Source: Actinomycetota bacterium
Lineage (GTDB): Bacteria > Actinomycetota > Thermoleophilia > RBG-16-64-13
Direction: 5' to 3'
Assembly (NCBI GenBank): GCA_018830645.1
Contig: JAHJSA010000088.1
Span: 124,001-188,000, forward strand
Length of the DNA stretch: 64,000 nt
A model generated the notes under the pieces. The model searched no databases and was not told where the DNA came from. It saw only the letters and a list, made by a program, of their open reading frames with translations. Of the stretch, positions 8,032-17,348 are shown piece after piece; within the stretch, counting starts at the first letter, position 1; the number at the start of each line of letters is the position of its first letter. The translations under genes and the position numbers were made by a program.

Positions 8032-9452
8032 CTGCCGCTCTCCCCCATGCGTTTCACGATCTCCATGAAGTGGCGGCCTCTCTCTTCGAAGTCCGCGTAT
8101 TGATCGAAGCTGGCGCACGCAGGTGCCAGCAGGACGGTCTCGCCGTGCCCGGCCGCCGCCCCTGCCGCGGCGAGCGCGGTCTCGAGGTCGGCGTGCACCG
8201 ACGGCCGCGGAACGCCCACGCGCCCCTCGTCCACCCGCACGCGCTCGAACGCCTCCCCGATAAGCGGAGCCGCCTCACCGATGAGGTAGACGGCTCGGCA
8301 TCCATCGACGCAGGCTCGCGCGATGGGCCGATAGTCGGAAGCCTTGTCTCTTCCACCCAAGATGAGATGCGTGCCCGCAGGGTACGCGGCGATCGCTTTC
8401 AGAGTCGCCTCCACGTTGGTAGCTTTGCTGTCGTTCACATACGCCACACCCCGCACTACTCCTGCCGACTCGAGGCGGTGCGGGACTCCCGGGAAGGTGC
8501 GCAACCCCTCGAGCACCGCCTCCACAGGCACCGATCGCACCAGGGCCATCGTCGCAGCCGCCAGGCAGTTCTCCATGTTGTGCCGCCCACGCAGAGGAAG
8601 GTCGCTCACGGCCACAGTCGCCCCGCCGAGAAGGTGCAGGTAGCCGTCTTCAAGCCACGAGTCGGCGCCGACGCGAGAAAGGGTGGAGAAGAAGGTCACC
8701 CGCGGTCCGTCGGCGCGCGAACGCACGTCGTGGCCCAACCCGGAGACCCACGGATCGTCGAGATTGAACACCGCGTGATCCGCCGCCACCTGTCGCGCGA
8801 ACATCTTCGCCTTGCAGTCTAGGTAGCGCTCCATCGTGCCGTGACGATCCAAGTGATCGGGAGTGAGGTTCAACAGGACGCCGGCTGCAGGCCGGAACTC
8901 GTGTACGTCCTCGAGTTGGAAGCTCGACAACTCCACGACCAGCTCCTGGCCTGGCCCGATCTCAGAGGCGACACCGGTGATCGCGGTCCCGATGTTGCCC
9001 AAGACCCTCACGGGGATGCGTGCGGTTTCGAACATGTGACCCAAGAGGGCGGTCGTGGTGGTCTTGCCATTCGTGCCGGTGACCGCGTTGAAGGTGACCG
9101 GAAGCGTGCGGAAGGCCAGCTCCACTTCGCTCCACACCGGTATCCCGGCCTCGTGCGCCGCGACGATCAACCCGACTTCCCCGGGCACCCCGGGGCTCTT
9201 CACCACGAGGTGCACTCCCTCCAGGTGGGCGGCGTCTTGAGGTAGGGGCAGCACACGGGCGCCGGCGGCTATGGCCGCCTCGAGGCCGGGAGGGTCGGCG
9301 CATTCCCGAGCGTCTGAGAGCAGCACGCGGCGACCGATCGACGACAACAGACGCGCCGCCGCCAGCCCCGATCGACCCATCCCGACCACCAGGACCGTCT
9401 GCAGGCCCGTCTCGAGTCTCAGGTGGTCGGCTCCGATGTCGTCGGCCCTCAA
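8028..9452 (-). CDS. murD: UDP-N-acetylmuramoyl-L-alanine--D-glutamate ligase
   Basis: Adds D-Glu to UDP-MurNAc-Ala. 474 aa. The N-terminal Rossmann-like motif VLVVGMGRSGLAAARLL lies near residue 20. The Mur P-loop NAVTGTNGKTTTTALL lies near residue 120. HLDRHGTMERYLDCKAKMF and YVNDSKATNVEATL (ligand and Mg contacts) follow. The TTG at 9452 is preceded by GAGGG 6 nt upstream and sits 10 bp after the mraY stop. Length is normal for the family. Confidence 0.97.
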   Translation of the reverse strand: MRADDIGADHLRLETGLQTVLVVGMGRSGLAAARLLSSIGRRVLLSDARECADPPGLEAAIAAGARVLPLPQDAAHLEGVHLVVKSPGVPGEVGLIVAAHEAGIPVWSEVELAFRTLPVTFNAVTGTNGKTTTTALLGHMFETARIPVRVLGNIGTAITGVASEIGPGQELVVELSSFQLEDVHEFRPAAGVLLNLTPDHLDRHGTMERYLDCKAKMFARQVAADHAVFNLDDPWVSGLGHDVRSRADGPRVTFFSTLSRVGADSWLEDGYLHLLGGATVAVSDLPLRGRHNMENCLAAATMALVRSVPVEAVLEGLRTFPGVPHRLESAGVVRGVAYVNDSKATNVEATLKAIAAYPAGTHLILGGRDKASDYRPIARACVDGCRAVYLIGEAAPLIGEAFERVRVDEGRVGVPRPSVHADLETALAAAGAAAGHGETVLLAPACASFDQYADFEERGRHFMEIVKRMGESGR

Positions 9453-9462
9453 CGAACGCCCT

Positions 9463-10428
9463 CTAGAAGAAGTCGACGTAGAAGACGGTGAAGCCCGCGG
9501 CGGCGAAGATAGCCGTGACGATCCAGAAGCGCACCATGATCTTCGTCTCCGACCAGCTCTTCAGCTCGAAATGGTGGTGTATCGGCGCCATGAGGAGCAC
9601 TCTGCGGCCGAACACCCGGAAGCTGACCACCTGGATGATCACACTCAGGCCCTCGACCACGAAGATGCCGCCGATGATCACCAAGAGCAGCTCGGTGCCG
9701 GTGACCACGGCGAAGCCGGCCAGTGCAGCGCCCAAGGCTAGAGAGCCGGTATCCCCCATGAACAGGTCGGCGGGGAACGAGTTGTACCAGAGGAACCCCA
9801 CGCACGCGCCCATGAGGCTCGCGGCCAGCACGGCCAGATCGGGCTCTTTGAGCATGAACGTGATCCCGGTGTAGGCGAGCAGACAGATGGCCACAGTGCC
9901 GGCCGCCAGGCCGTCGAGGCCGTCGGTGATGTTGACGGTGTTGGCCGTTCCGGAGATGACGAAGAACACAACCAGGAAATAGACCCCGCCGAACGGGATC
10001 TCCATGTTCAGGAGCGGCACATGCACGTTGCTGTCGACGCCGGCGAAGCGGATAGCCACCCAGCCCACCACGAGCACCAGGAGGAGTTGCAGCAGCATCT
10101 TCGTCTTACCGTTCAGCCCGAGCGATCGACGCTGCCGGACCTTGGCGAGATCGTCGAGGAACCCGATCGCCCCTGAGCCGAACGTGAGTACGAACACCAC
10201 CAGACTCGGCACCGTCTTGCTGGCAAAGATCATGTAGGGGATCGCCGCCGCAGCCAAGATGAGCAGGCCTCCCATAGTGGGCGTTCCCTGTTTCTCCTGG
10301 TGGCGCTCCGGGCTGAGGTCGCGGATGTTCTGCCCGATGTTCCTGCCGCGCAGCCAGCGGATGAACCGCGGCCCGGCCACAAGGGCGAGCAGCATGGCGA
10401 GCAGGCCGGCGGCAAGGATGCGGGTCAT
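9463..10428 (-). CDS. mraY: Phospho-N-acetylmuramoyl-pentapeptide transferase
   Basis: Integral membrane enzyme that transfers phospho-MurNAc-pentapeptide to undecaprenyl phosphate, forming lipid I. 321 aa with about ten membrane segments. Family signatures are GTPTMGGLL near the N-terminus, FLDDLAK, NITDGLDGLAAG (Mg-binding aspartates), FMGDTGSLALG, and APIHHHFEL. The start is ATG 10428, which overlaps the murF stop by 4 nt; upstream in-frame codons lie inside murF and lack homology. Confidence 0.97.
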   Translation of the reverse strand: MTRILAAGLLAMLLALVAGPRFIRWLRGRNIGQNIRDLSPERHQEKQGTPTMGGLLILAAAAIPYMIFASKTVPSLVVFVLTFGSGAIGFLDDLAKVRQRRSLGLNGKTKMLLQLLLVLVVGWVAIRFAGVDSNVHVPLLNMEIPFGGVYFLVVFFVISGTANTVNITDGLDGLAAGTVAICLLAYTGITFMLKEPDLAVLAASLMGACVGFLWYNSFPADLFMGDTGSLALGAALAGFAVVTGTELLLVIIGGIFVVEGLSVIIQVVSFRVFGRRVLLMAPIHHHFELKSWSETKIMVRFWIVTAIFAAAGFTVFYVDFF

Positions 10429-11951
10429 GCCAGCGTCCCGCCTTCGCGCTTTTCCCCAGACTCGGGACTCGGGGCGCCTTCTCGCAGTCGCTCGATCAAG
10501 GCACGGACGAGACCATCGAGCTTGATGCCTCGCGATCCCTTCACGAGGATCATGTCGTCGGGTTCGAGGGAGGCAACGAGCTCCTCGAGCGCGTCCTCCC
10601 AACGCGAAGCCCACCCGACTCCAGTCTGTCCCTCTCTCCCTGGTTGAGACGCAGCCGCGTCACTCTCCACCTCAACCGAAGCGTGGGAGTCATAACCCTC
10701 GAGCATCGCTCGAGAGAACGGCCCGATGCCCCACAGGAGTTCAACGCCCACCGCCGCGGCGTGCGCGCCCACTTCCCGATGGTACGCGTGGGCTTCCGAA
10801 CCGAGTTCCAGCATGTCGCCCAGCACCGCGACCGCACGCCGTCCGGTGTCTGCCGCGGCGATCACCAGATCGTCAAGCGCCAGCCGCACCGCGGCCGGGT
10901 TCGCGTTGTACGTGTCGTCGCGTACCACCACACCACCCACGCGTACTTCTTCGCCCCGCAAGGGCGTGAACGCAACATCGGGCAACCGACTCAGGCAGTC
11001 TTCCACAGGCAGACCGGCCGCGTAGCAGGCGGCCGCTGCCGTGACGGCGTTCCTGATGCGGTGGGCGCCCGTGAAGGGCACCGGCACTACCCCGGATCCG
11101 CCCGGCCACTCGACTTCCAGGACCATGCGACCTTCGCCGGTGCGACGGGCTACCCCCCGCACCTCAGCATCCGGAAGTCTGAGAGCCCCTCCGCGGGCGT
11201 CCGCGAAGGCGAAGCGCAGTACGCGGACCCCTAACCGCCGGGCCGCGTCGATGATGGCTGCCTCGTCAGCCGGCACCACCGCCACGCCGCCCGGCCGCAA
11301 CCCCTCGAAGATCTCCGCCTTGGCCGCGACGATGCCGGCCAGAGTCCCGACAGCCTCAAGGTGCACCGGCGCTATGGCCGTGACCACGGCAACATCGGGC
11401 TCAGCGGTGAGTGTGAGCAGTCGTATCTGGCCCCGCCCCCGCATGCCCATCTCCACCACCACGGTAGCAGTGTCGTCGGAGACCTTGAGCAAGGTGAGGG
11501 GCACGCCTATCTCGTTGTTCTCATTGGCGGTGGTTCCCACCACAGGACCCGCGACCTCTGCCATGCACCTGATCAGGTCCTTGGTGCTCGTCTTGCCGAC
11601 ACTGCCGGTGATCGCGATCACCTTGGCTTCCGATGCGCGGCGCACCTCTCTCGCCAGACCGGCGAGAGCCGCCCGCGTATCGGGCACACGGTAGATCGGA
11701 ACGTGGCCACGCGGCGACTCGTAGTCCATGTCACCGGCGATCGCGATGCCCAGCTGAACGACTACGCAGGAGGCGTCTCTGGCCAAAGCCGCGGGCACGA
11801 ACTGGTGGCCGTCATAGCTCTCGCCCTTGATGGCCACGAACAGATCGCCCGGGCGCAGCGTCCTCGTGTCGGTGGAGACACCCACCACGGGCGCGCTGAG
11901 CGTCGGCACGCCGATGGCGACCGCGCCCTGGCTGCGAGACAGCTCTATCAT
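10425..11951 (-). CDS. murF: UDP-MurNAc-tripeptide--D-alanyl-D-alanine ligase
   Basis: Adds D-Ala-D-Ala to complete the UDP-MurNAc-pentapeptide. 508 aa. The N-terminal domain has VGVSTDTRTLRPGDLFVAI. The P-loop is ITGSVGKTSTKDLI, followed by TTANENNEIGVPLTLL, typical of MurF, and DDTYNANPAAV in the C-terminal domain. It starts at ATG 11951, overlapping the murE stop. The last 75 residues, with many charged residues, run slightly past the usual end. Confidence 0.96.
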   Translation of the reverse strand: MIELSRSQGAVAIGVPTLSAPVVGVSTDTRTLRPGDLFVAIKGESYDGHQFVPAALARDASCVVVQLGIAIAGDMDYESPRGHVPIYRVPDTRAALAGLAREVRRASEAKVIAITGSVGKTSTKDLIRCMAEVAGPVVGTTANENNEIGVPLTLLKVSDDTATVVVEMGMRGRGQIRLLTLTAEPDVAVVTAIAPVHLEAVGTLAGIVAAKAEIFEGLRPGGVAVVPADEAAIIDAARRLGVRVLRFAFADARGGALRLPDAEVRGVARRTGEGRMVLEVEWPGGSGVVPVPFTGAHRIRNAVTAAAACYAAGLPVEDCLSRLPDVAFTPLRGEEVRVGGVVVRDDTYNANPAAVRLALDDLVIAAADTGRRAVAVLGDMLELGSEAHAYHREVGAHAAAVGVELLWGIGPFSRAMLEGYDSHASVEVESDAAASQPGREGQTGVGWASRWEDALEELVASLEPDDMILVKGSRGIKLDGLVRALIERLREGAPSPESGEKREGGTLA

Positions 11952-13528
11952 GAGCGCAGGCTGCCCGACTCCCACAGGGCTTCGCGGGCGACGACTCTAT
12001 CGTCGAAGGGCGTGACGACGCCGAGGGATTCCTGACCGCTCTCGTGTCCCTTCCCCAAGATCAGAACGAGATCCCCCGGTTCTGCCATGGCGATGGCTGC
12101 CTCTATCGCCTTGCGCCGGTCGACTTCGATGCGGACGGTCTCAGGGTGCTCGAGTGCAGCCGTCATCTCTTCGATGATCGCCGCCGGGTCTTCGCTCCGT
12201 GGGTTGTCGGACGTGAGGATCGCTACGTGGGCACCCTTTTCCATGGCGAGGCCCATGAGCGGCCGCTTGGTGCGGTCGCGATCGCCCCCGCACCCAAGGA
12301 CAGCGATGACACGGCCCTCCGCGATCACGCGACCCATCGCGAGGATGCGCTCGACCGAATCGGGGGTGTGCGCGTAGTCCACGGCGACGGTGAAGGGGCC
12401 TCCTTCGTCCACCCGTTCCAGCCTGCCGGGCACGCCCGGGAACATCGGGAGGGCATCGACCATGCCCTCCAGATCGAGACCGAGCGACACGCCCAAGCCG
12501 AGAGCCACAAGGACGTTCTCGACATTGTGCCGGCCAAGAAGCTTCATCGAGAGGTCAAGAGTCAAGAGGTCACCCTTGACCACAGGTTCACCCCGGCCTC
12601 TGCGTACCGCGCCGAGCGCCCGACCGCTCACGATGAGGGAGCCGGTCACACCCCGCCCGTCGATGACGAGGTCGGCGACCCCTAAGTCCGCCCCGACACC
12701 CGCTTCGTCCGCACCCCCGTCCGACGCACTCACCCCTATCACCCTGTCCGGCGTGAGCCGTTCGGCCAGGAGGGCACCGAACGCGTCTCCCACGTTGATC
12801 ACGGCTGAGGGGCGATTCCGGGCGTACGCCGGATCGAGAAACAGACGGCTCTTGCACGCGAAGTAGGCGTCGAGCGTACCGTGATAGTCGAGGTGATCCT
12901 GAGTAAGGTTCGTGAACGCCACGGCGGCGTAGGTCGTCCCCAGGACACGGTCCAGGTCGATGGCGTGTGACGACACCTCCATCACAGCGGCCTGGTCGCC
13001 GGCGTCGACCATCAGTGCGAGGTCCTGCTGCACGTCCACCGCCTCGGGGGTGGTGCGCTCGGTGGGGAAGGTCTCTCCGCCGATGCGTCTCTCTATGGTG
13101 CCGAGTAGACCGGCCCGTCTGCCCGCTTCCCCCAGAAGATACGCAAGGAGGAAGGACGTGGTGGTCTTGCCGTTGGTGCCCGTGATCCCGACCGTGGCCA
13201 GTCTGGCGCTCGGATGCTCGTAGAGCGCCGACGCGACCGGCCCCATGGCCCGACGAACGGAGGGCACCACTACCTGGGTCACCGGCAGGTCGAGGGTACG
13301 CTCGACGCACAGAGCCGAGGCGCCCCGCTCCAAGGCCTCGAGGGCGAAGTCGTGCCCATCGCGCACGAAGCCGGGCACGCAGAAGAACAGGTGCCCGGGG
13401 CCCGCCTGGGAGCTTCGGTACGACAGGTGCGAGATATCCGTCGACGGGTCTCCCTCGACGTGGAAACCCCCCACCTCACGGAGAAGATCTGCGAGTCTCA
13501 CGGCCCTCGATTCTACCATAGCGGTCAC
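11948..13528 (-). CDS. murE: UDP-MurNAc-L-alanyl-D-glutamate--2,6-diaminopimelate ligase
   Basis: Adds the third stem residue. 526 aa. The P-loop is GITGTNGKTTTSFL, HLDYHGTLDAYFACKSRLF carries the carbamylated-lysine region, and TSDNPRSEDP holds the DNPR signature that binds meso-diaminopimelate (lysine enzymes have DDPN-type motifs); KGHE near the end is a second diaminopimelate contact. The wall is therefore predicted to be of the meso-DAP type. The start is uncertain: GTG 13528 or ATG 13519, neither with a strong ribosome-binding site. It lies 21 bp after ftsI. Confidence 0.96.
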   Translation of the reverse strand: MTAMVESRAVRLADLLREVGGFHVEGDPSTDISHLSYRSSQAGPGHLFFCVPGFVRDGHDFALEALERGASALCVERTLDLPVTQVVVPSVRRAMGPVASALYEHPSARLATVGITGTNGKTTTSFLLAYLLGEAGRRAGLLGTIERRIGGETFPTERTTPEAVDVQQDLALMVDAGDQAAVMEVSSHAIDLDRVLGTTYAAVAFTNLTQDHLDYHGTLDAYFACKSRLFLDPAYARNRPSAVINVGDAFGALLAERLTPDRVIGVSASDGGADEAGVGADLGVADLVIDGRGVTGSLIVSGRALGAVRRGRGEPVVKGDLLTLDLSMKLLGRHNVENVLVALGLGVSLGLDLEGMVDALPMFPGVPGRLERVDEGGPFTVAVDYAHTPDSVERILAMGRVIAEGRVIAVLGCGGDRDRTKRPLMGLAMEKGAHVAILTSDNPRSEDPAAIIEEMTAALEHPETVRIEVDRRKAIEAAIAMAEPGDLVLILGKGHESGQESLGVVTPFDDRVVAREALWESGSLRS

Positions 13529-13549
13529 TGGGGACCGCAGCCACCCGAC

Positions 13550-15211
13550 TCACTGGGAGATCGTTGGGGGGATCTCCAAACGCCTCAGAGCGAAGTCGGC
13601 GATCTGGGCGAATGCCGGGGCCGCGACGATGGAGCCATAGTATTCCAACGTCGGCTCATCTACCACGACCAGCACCACCACTGCGGGGTCATCTGCCGGT
13701 ACCATCCCGATGAACGAGGCGATGAAGCGGTCGTTGGAGTAGCCGCGTCCGTCCTCGGCCGCCTTCTGCGCCGTCCCCGTCTTTCCCGCCACACTGTACC
13801 CCTTGACCGCCGCGGCCTTCCCCGTTCCAGCGGATACGGTGACCAGAAGCATGTCGCGAAGCTGCCGAGCCACCTCGGGGCTGACCGCCTGGTGCGAAGG
13901 TCGGAGCTCAGTGCCCTTGGCAAGGTGCGGCTGAACGTAGACACCGTCGTTCGCGATCGCCCCGTACGCGGCGGCCAACTGCAACGGCGTGACCGAGATA
14001 CCCTGCCCGATGGGGATGTTGGCGATAGTGGTGCCGGACCAATCTTCCTGAGGGAGCATGTACCCTGCCGCCTCGCCGGGGAAATCGACGCCCGTCTTCC
14101 TCGTGAAGCCGAACCTCTCGATCATGTCGACCAGACCCTTTTCACCCACCTCCAGCCCGAGGGTCACCGCTCCGACGTTCGAGGACTGGGCAAGGATCTC
14201 CGTCACGCTCATGGTACGGACCGCGGGGATGTCCTCGTGAGCTTCGTGCACCGTGCGATCGTATAGGGTGATCGACGGCCCCAAGGCGAAGGTTGTTTCC
14301 GGATCGACGAGGCCGGCCTCAAGTGCGGCGGCGACCACGACCATCTTGAAGGTGGAGCCGGGCTCGAACTGGTCGGTCACGGCCGAGTTCCTCCTCATGC
14401 TCTCGTCTTCGGCTCCATAGCGGTTGGTGTCGAAGAGCGGCACGTTCGCCATGGCAAGGATCTCGCCCGAGCGCGGATCAAGCACCACAGCCGACGCTCC
14501 CAGCGCGCCATACCGCTCGACCACGTTCATCAACTCGTGCTCCGCCGCGTACTGGATATCCTCGTCTATGGTGAGCACAAGGGAGTCACCCTCACGGCCC
14601 GATCGGTCGAACAGCACACCGAGCGTCCGCCCGAACGGATCCCCGATGATACTCCGTCGCCCGGTCTCCCCGCGCAGGTGTTCGTCGTACTGGAACTCCA
14701 ACCCGGCCAACCCCTTGTTCTCCATGCCGACGAACCCGAGTACCTGTGGGGCCAACGAGCCCTTCGGGTAGACGCGCTTCTCCTCTGGCTGCACCGCTAC
14801 CCCGCGGATCTTGAGCGCAGACACCTGCTCGCCGGTCGATGGTTCGAGCTTGCGGGCCAGGTAGACGAAGCGGCCTGCCGCCTCGAGCTTCTCCTCGAGG
14901 AGTGCCTGCTCCACTCCGAGGATCGGGCTGAGGGCGGCGGCCGCGGCGGCCGCGTCTTCGATCATCTGCGGATCGGCGACAACGGTCGCCATGCGTTGAC
15001 TGACGGCCAGCTCTTCCCCGTTGCGGTCGTAGATGACCCCGCGCTTCGCGGACGTGTCGAACTCGCGGATGTGCTGGCGGTCGGCCCTCGCGGCGTATTC
15101 CGCGCCTTGGACCACCTGGATCTCGACGGCGCGAGCGATGAGGAGCGCGAAGACGACTACGACGAACACGATGGAGCTCCGCAGACGCTTGTTCGTCGTG
15201 CGGAGGCTCAT
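13550..15211 (-). CDS. ftsI: Septal class B penicillin-binding protein FtsI (PBP3-type transpeptidase)
   Basis: Cross-links septal peptidoglycan as partner of FtsW. 553 aa. It has a short cytoplasmic tail, one membrane anchor (about residues 13-31), a dimerization/pedestal domain with RGVIYDRNGEELA, and a transpeptidase domain with the catalytic SxxK in PGSTFKM (Ser286, Lys289), an SSN motif, and KTGTAQ. No PASTA repeats follow the catalytic domain. It starts at ATG 15211, overlapping the ftsL-like stop by 4 nt. A class B lateral-wall homologue (mrdA) is present elsewhere in the window. Confidence 0.96.
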   Translation of the reverse strand: MSLRTTNKRLRSSIVFVVVVFALLIARAVEIQVVQGAEYAARADRQHIREFDTSAKRGVIYDRNGEELAVSQRMATVVADPQMIEDAAAAAAALSPILGVEQALLEEKLEAAGRFVYLARKLEPSTGEQVSALKIRGVAVQPEEKRVYPKGSLAPQVLGFVGMENKGLAGLEFQYDEHLRGETGRRSIIGDPFGRTLGVLFDRSGREGDSLVLTIDEDIQYAAEHELMNVVERYGALGASAVVLDPRSGEILAMANVPLFDTNRYGAEDESMRRNSAVTDQFEPGSTFKMVVVAAALEAGLVDPETTFALGPSITLYDRTVHEAHEDIPAVRTMSVTEILAQSSNVGAVTLGLEVGEKGLVDMIERFGFTRKTGVDFPGEAAGYMLPQEDWSGTTIANIPIGQGISVTPLQLAAAYGAIANDGVYVQPHLAKGTELRPSHQAVSPEVARQLRDMLLVTVSAGTGKAAAVKGYSVAGKTGTAQKAAEDGRGYSNDRFIASFIGMVPADDPAVVVLVVVDEPTLEYYGSIVAAPAFAQIADFALRRLEIPPTISQ

Positions 15212-15858
15212 CTACCGGCTGCGTCGCCCCCGGACGCCGCCGAGGCCACGTCTTGCCGGACAGGTTCTGTCGAACCGAGGACCGCCGGCACCGACAACTC
15301 GGGCGCCGCCCGAGCGGCTGACGTCACCTGGGCGACCGACACCGCTCCGGCGAGGTCGATGAACACCACTTCCGCCGGAGTGACCATGCCGAGCCGGTCG
15401 GCCGTCTCTTTGACACGCTGCGTGGCCGAAAGAGTCGCCTGTTGGGCGCGAAGAGCACTGCGTTGCGCTACCAGATCGTCCTGCCGGCGCTGCAACTGGG
15501 CGATGTCTATCTGCGTGCGCACCAGCAGCGTATTCAAGGCCACCGGAAGCAGCAGAGAGAGCGCTAGGGTCAGGGTCAACAGGAGCGTGCTCCCCAACCG
15601 TGTGCGCGACCGGGGAACCAATCGCAGCCCGGGAGCGGACACCGGCTCCCGAACGGCCACCGGCGCTCTTCGTCGATCGACGGTCGTGCGGGCCGATTGC
15701 GACTGCGCCCGTGCAGGCTGTGACTGAGCGCGGAGCGCACGCGGAGCATCGACCTGTCGCCGAGTCTGAGCGCGGGCCGCGCTACGGCGCGCTGCCTCAG
15801 AGCCACTCTCGTCGTATTCCCAACGGGGGTGTTGCCAGGACCGCGCCGCCACCGCCAT
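15208..15858 (-). CDS. FtsL-like bitopic division protein
   Basis: 216 aa with FtsL position and topology but weak sequence signature. About 88 basic, Ala/Arg/Gln-rich residues are followed by one membrane segment (about 89-112, TLLLTLTLALSLLLPVALNTLL), then a coiled-coil stretch rich in Gln/Leu (TQIDIAQLQRRQDDLVAQ) and a segment KETADRLGMVTPAEVVFIDL that resembles the conserved end of FtsL/DivIC proteins. A near-perfect duplicated heptad (RAQSQPA, RAQSQSA) lies in the N-terminal tail. It sits between rsmH and ftsI, overlapping both starts and stops, as ftsL does in most dcw clusters. The function is inferred from place and topology. Confidence 0.75.
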   Translation of the reverse strand: MAVAARSWQHPRWEYDESGSEAARRSAARAQTRRQVDAPRALRAQSQPARAQSQSARTTVDRRRAPVAVREPVSAPGLRLVPRSRTRLGSTLLLTLTLALSLLLPVALNTLLVRTQIDIAQLQRRQDDLVAQRSALRAQQATLSATQRVKETADRLGMVTPAEVVFIDLAGAVSVAQVTSAARAAPELSVPAVLGSTEPVRQDVASAASGGDAAGR

Positions 15859-16784
15859 CAGATCCTCCGAGCCGCGCGCAGCTTCGCGCTGCTCGACCGC
15901 GGATTCGCCTCGATCTCATGGGAGTCAGGAGTGATCGGCTTCGTGGTCACGATCTCCATGCTCGGCTGCTTCCCGCAGACACACACCGGGAAGTCGGGAG
16001 GGCACGTGCACGGGTGGGCCTGGGCCGCAAAGAACTCCTTGACGATGCGGTCCTCCAAGGAATGGAAGCTGATCACGGCGAGCACCCCACCCGGTTTCAG
16101 CAGAGCGGCCGCGTCCGGCAGCGCCCGCTTCAAGCTGTCGAGCTCGTCGTTGACCGCGATCCTCAGGGCCTGGAACACCCGGCGCGCCGGGTTCCGAGCA
16201 CCGAAGCGGGCCGGAGCAGGCAACGAGGCCTTCACCGTATCGACGAGCTCACTTGTGCGGACGTACGGCGCTTGTGCCCGCCTGCGTACAACGTTCCTGG
16301 CGATACGCGAGGCGTACCGCTCTTCCCCGAATTCACGGAACAGCCACGACAGCCGGTCCTGGTCCCACCCGTTCAGGATGTCGGCGGCGGTGAGTGCCAT
16401 GCGCGGGTCCATCCGCATATCGAGCGGGGCGTCGTAGGAATACGAGAACCCGCGCTCCTCCGTGTCTATCTGCATGCTGCTCAGGCCGAGGTCCATGTAG
16501 ATGCGGTCCACCTTCTCCCCCGCGCCGACGAACTCAGCGAGCGTGTCGGCGAAGTCGCCCTGGTAGAAGGCGGCCGGCGTGGAGAGCGAGCGCTTCAACT
16601 CGTCGAAGTAGCTTCGCGCCACCGGGTCGCGATCGCAGGCGAGCAGCCTGCCCGAAGGGCCAAGGAGCCCAGCGACCGCCGAGGCGTGCCCTCCACCGCC
16701 GAACGTGCAATCAACCACCGCACTGTCCGGCCGCACATCGAGCACCTCGAGGAGAGCATCGGTGAGAACGGGGATGTGAGCCAT
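15858..16784 (-). CDS. rsmH: 16S rRNA (cytosine-1402-N4)-methyltransferase
   Basis: SAM-dependent methylation of C1402 in 16S rRNA. 308 aa, the usual length, if begun at ATG 16784 (MAHIPVLTDALL), which has GGAG 6 nt upstream; the longer in-frame ORF overlaps mraZ and is not supported. SAM-binding motif VVDCTFGGGGHASA, then LACDRDPVA, DLGLSSMQID, and RVFQALRIAVNDEL, FHSLEDRIVK. The family is also called MraW. Its stop overlaps the ftsL-like start by one base (TGATG). Confidence 0.97.
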   Translation of the reverse strand: MAHIPVLTDALLEVLDVRPDSAVVDCTFGGGGHASAVAGLLGPSGRLLACDRDPVARSYFDELKRSLSTPAAFYQGDFADTLAEFVGAGEKVDRIYMDLGLSSMQIDTEERGFSYSYDAPLDMRMDPRMALTAADILNGWDQDRLSWLFREFGEERYASRIARNVVRRRAQAPYVRTSELVDTVKASLPAPARFGARNPARRVFQALRIAVNDELDSLKRALPDAAALLKPGGVLAVISFHSLEDRIVKEFFAAQAHPCTCPPDFPVCVCGKQPSMEIVTTKPITPDSHEIEANPRSSSAKLRAARRI

Positions 16785-16830
16785 ATTCATCTCCATCTCG
16801 AACGCGAGTGACTGAGCGCCAAGGGCCACG

Positions 16831-17271
16831 TCACACCCCCTCTTCGTCCTGGGCGGACTGATAGGCATAGAAGGTCTCGGGGTCCCATATCTCGAAGTGG
16901 TCCCTATGACCCACCAGAAGTACTCTTCCCGAGAGCCTGAGCTCATCGACGACCCCGCTGGGCAACATGATCCGGCCGCCCTTGTCGACGGTCACCTCGT
17001 CCATCGAGCCGTAGAGGTCGCGGATCAGGCTGCTGACCTGGTCGGCTTCGAACTCGTTCAGAGCTTCGATGTACTTGGCGTCGTACTCGTCCCACGACTG
17101 CATGTTGTAGACGCGCACGCACGGTTCGCCGTGCGCGGCGGGCACCAGGTATGCCGTGGAATCGGGAAAGTGCTTGCGATAGCGGACGGGCAGGGTGACC
17201 CTCCCTTTGTCGTCGAGCGCATGCTCGAATCGACTGGTGAAGAAGGCCTTGGTGCGGGGGCGCTCATCCAT
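16831..17271 (-). CDS. mraZ: Transcriptional regulator MraZ
   Basis: 146 aa with two AbrB-like swapped-hairpin repeats: ALDDKGRVTLPVRYR (near residue 20) and VDKGGRIMLPSGVV (near residue 95). MraZ forms a ring and binds TGGG-containing repeats upstream of its own operon, regulating dcw transcription. The ATG at 17271 is chosen over a TTG 12 codons upstream because homology starts after it. No proper Shine-Dalgarno is present, and a promoter-like pair places transcription at or next to the ATG, so the mRNA may be leaderless. Confidence 0.95.
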   Translation of the reverse strand: MDERPRTKAFFTSRFEHALDDKGRVTLPVRYRKHFPDSTAYLVPAAHGEPCVRVYNMQSWDEYDAKYIEALNEFEADQVSSLIRDLYGSMDEVTVDKGGRIMLPSGVVDELRLSGRVLLVGHRDHFEIWDPETFYAYQSAQDEEGV

Positions 17272-17278
17272 GACCCCC

Positions 17279-17307
17279 AATGTAGTCCCATCAGGACGTA
17301 ATTGCAA
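17279..17307 (-). promoter_or_regulatory. Candidate mraZ/dcw promoter (leaderless)
   Basis: On the minus strand, TTGCAA (17302-17307) is separated by exactly 17 bp from TACATT (17279-17284). Each matches four of six sigma-70 consensus bases. The expected transcription start is 7-8 nt downstream, at the A of the mraZ ATG. Confidence 0.5.
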
Positions 17308-17316
17308 CCCTTATCG

Positions 17317-17333
17317 ATGCAATTTCATTGCAT
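17317..17333. promoter_or_regulatory. 17-bp perfect inverted repeat upstream of the mraZ promoter
   Basis: ATGCAAT-TTC-ATTGCAT, 7-bp arms, ten bases upstream of the candidate -35 box. Its size and place suit a repressor or activator operator. The TGCAA...TTGCA core recurs at 17456-17471. No regulator is assigned. Confidence 0.5.
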
Positions 17334-17348
17334 TTCGCGCCACTTCGC

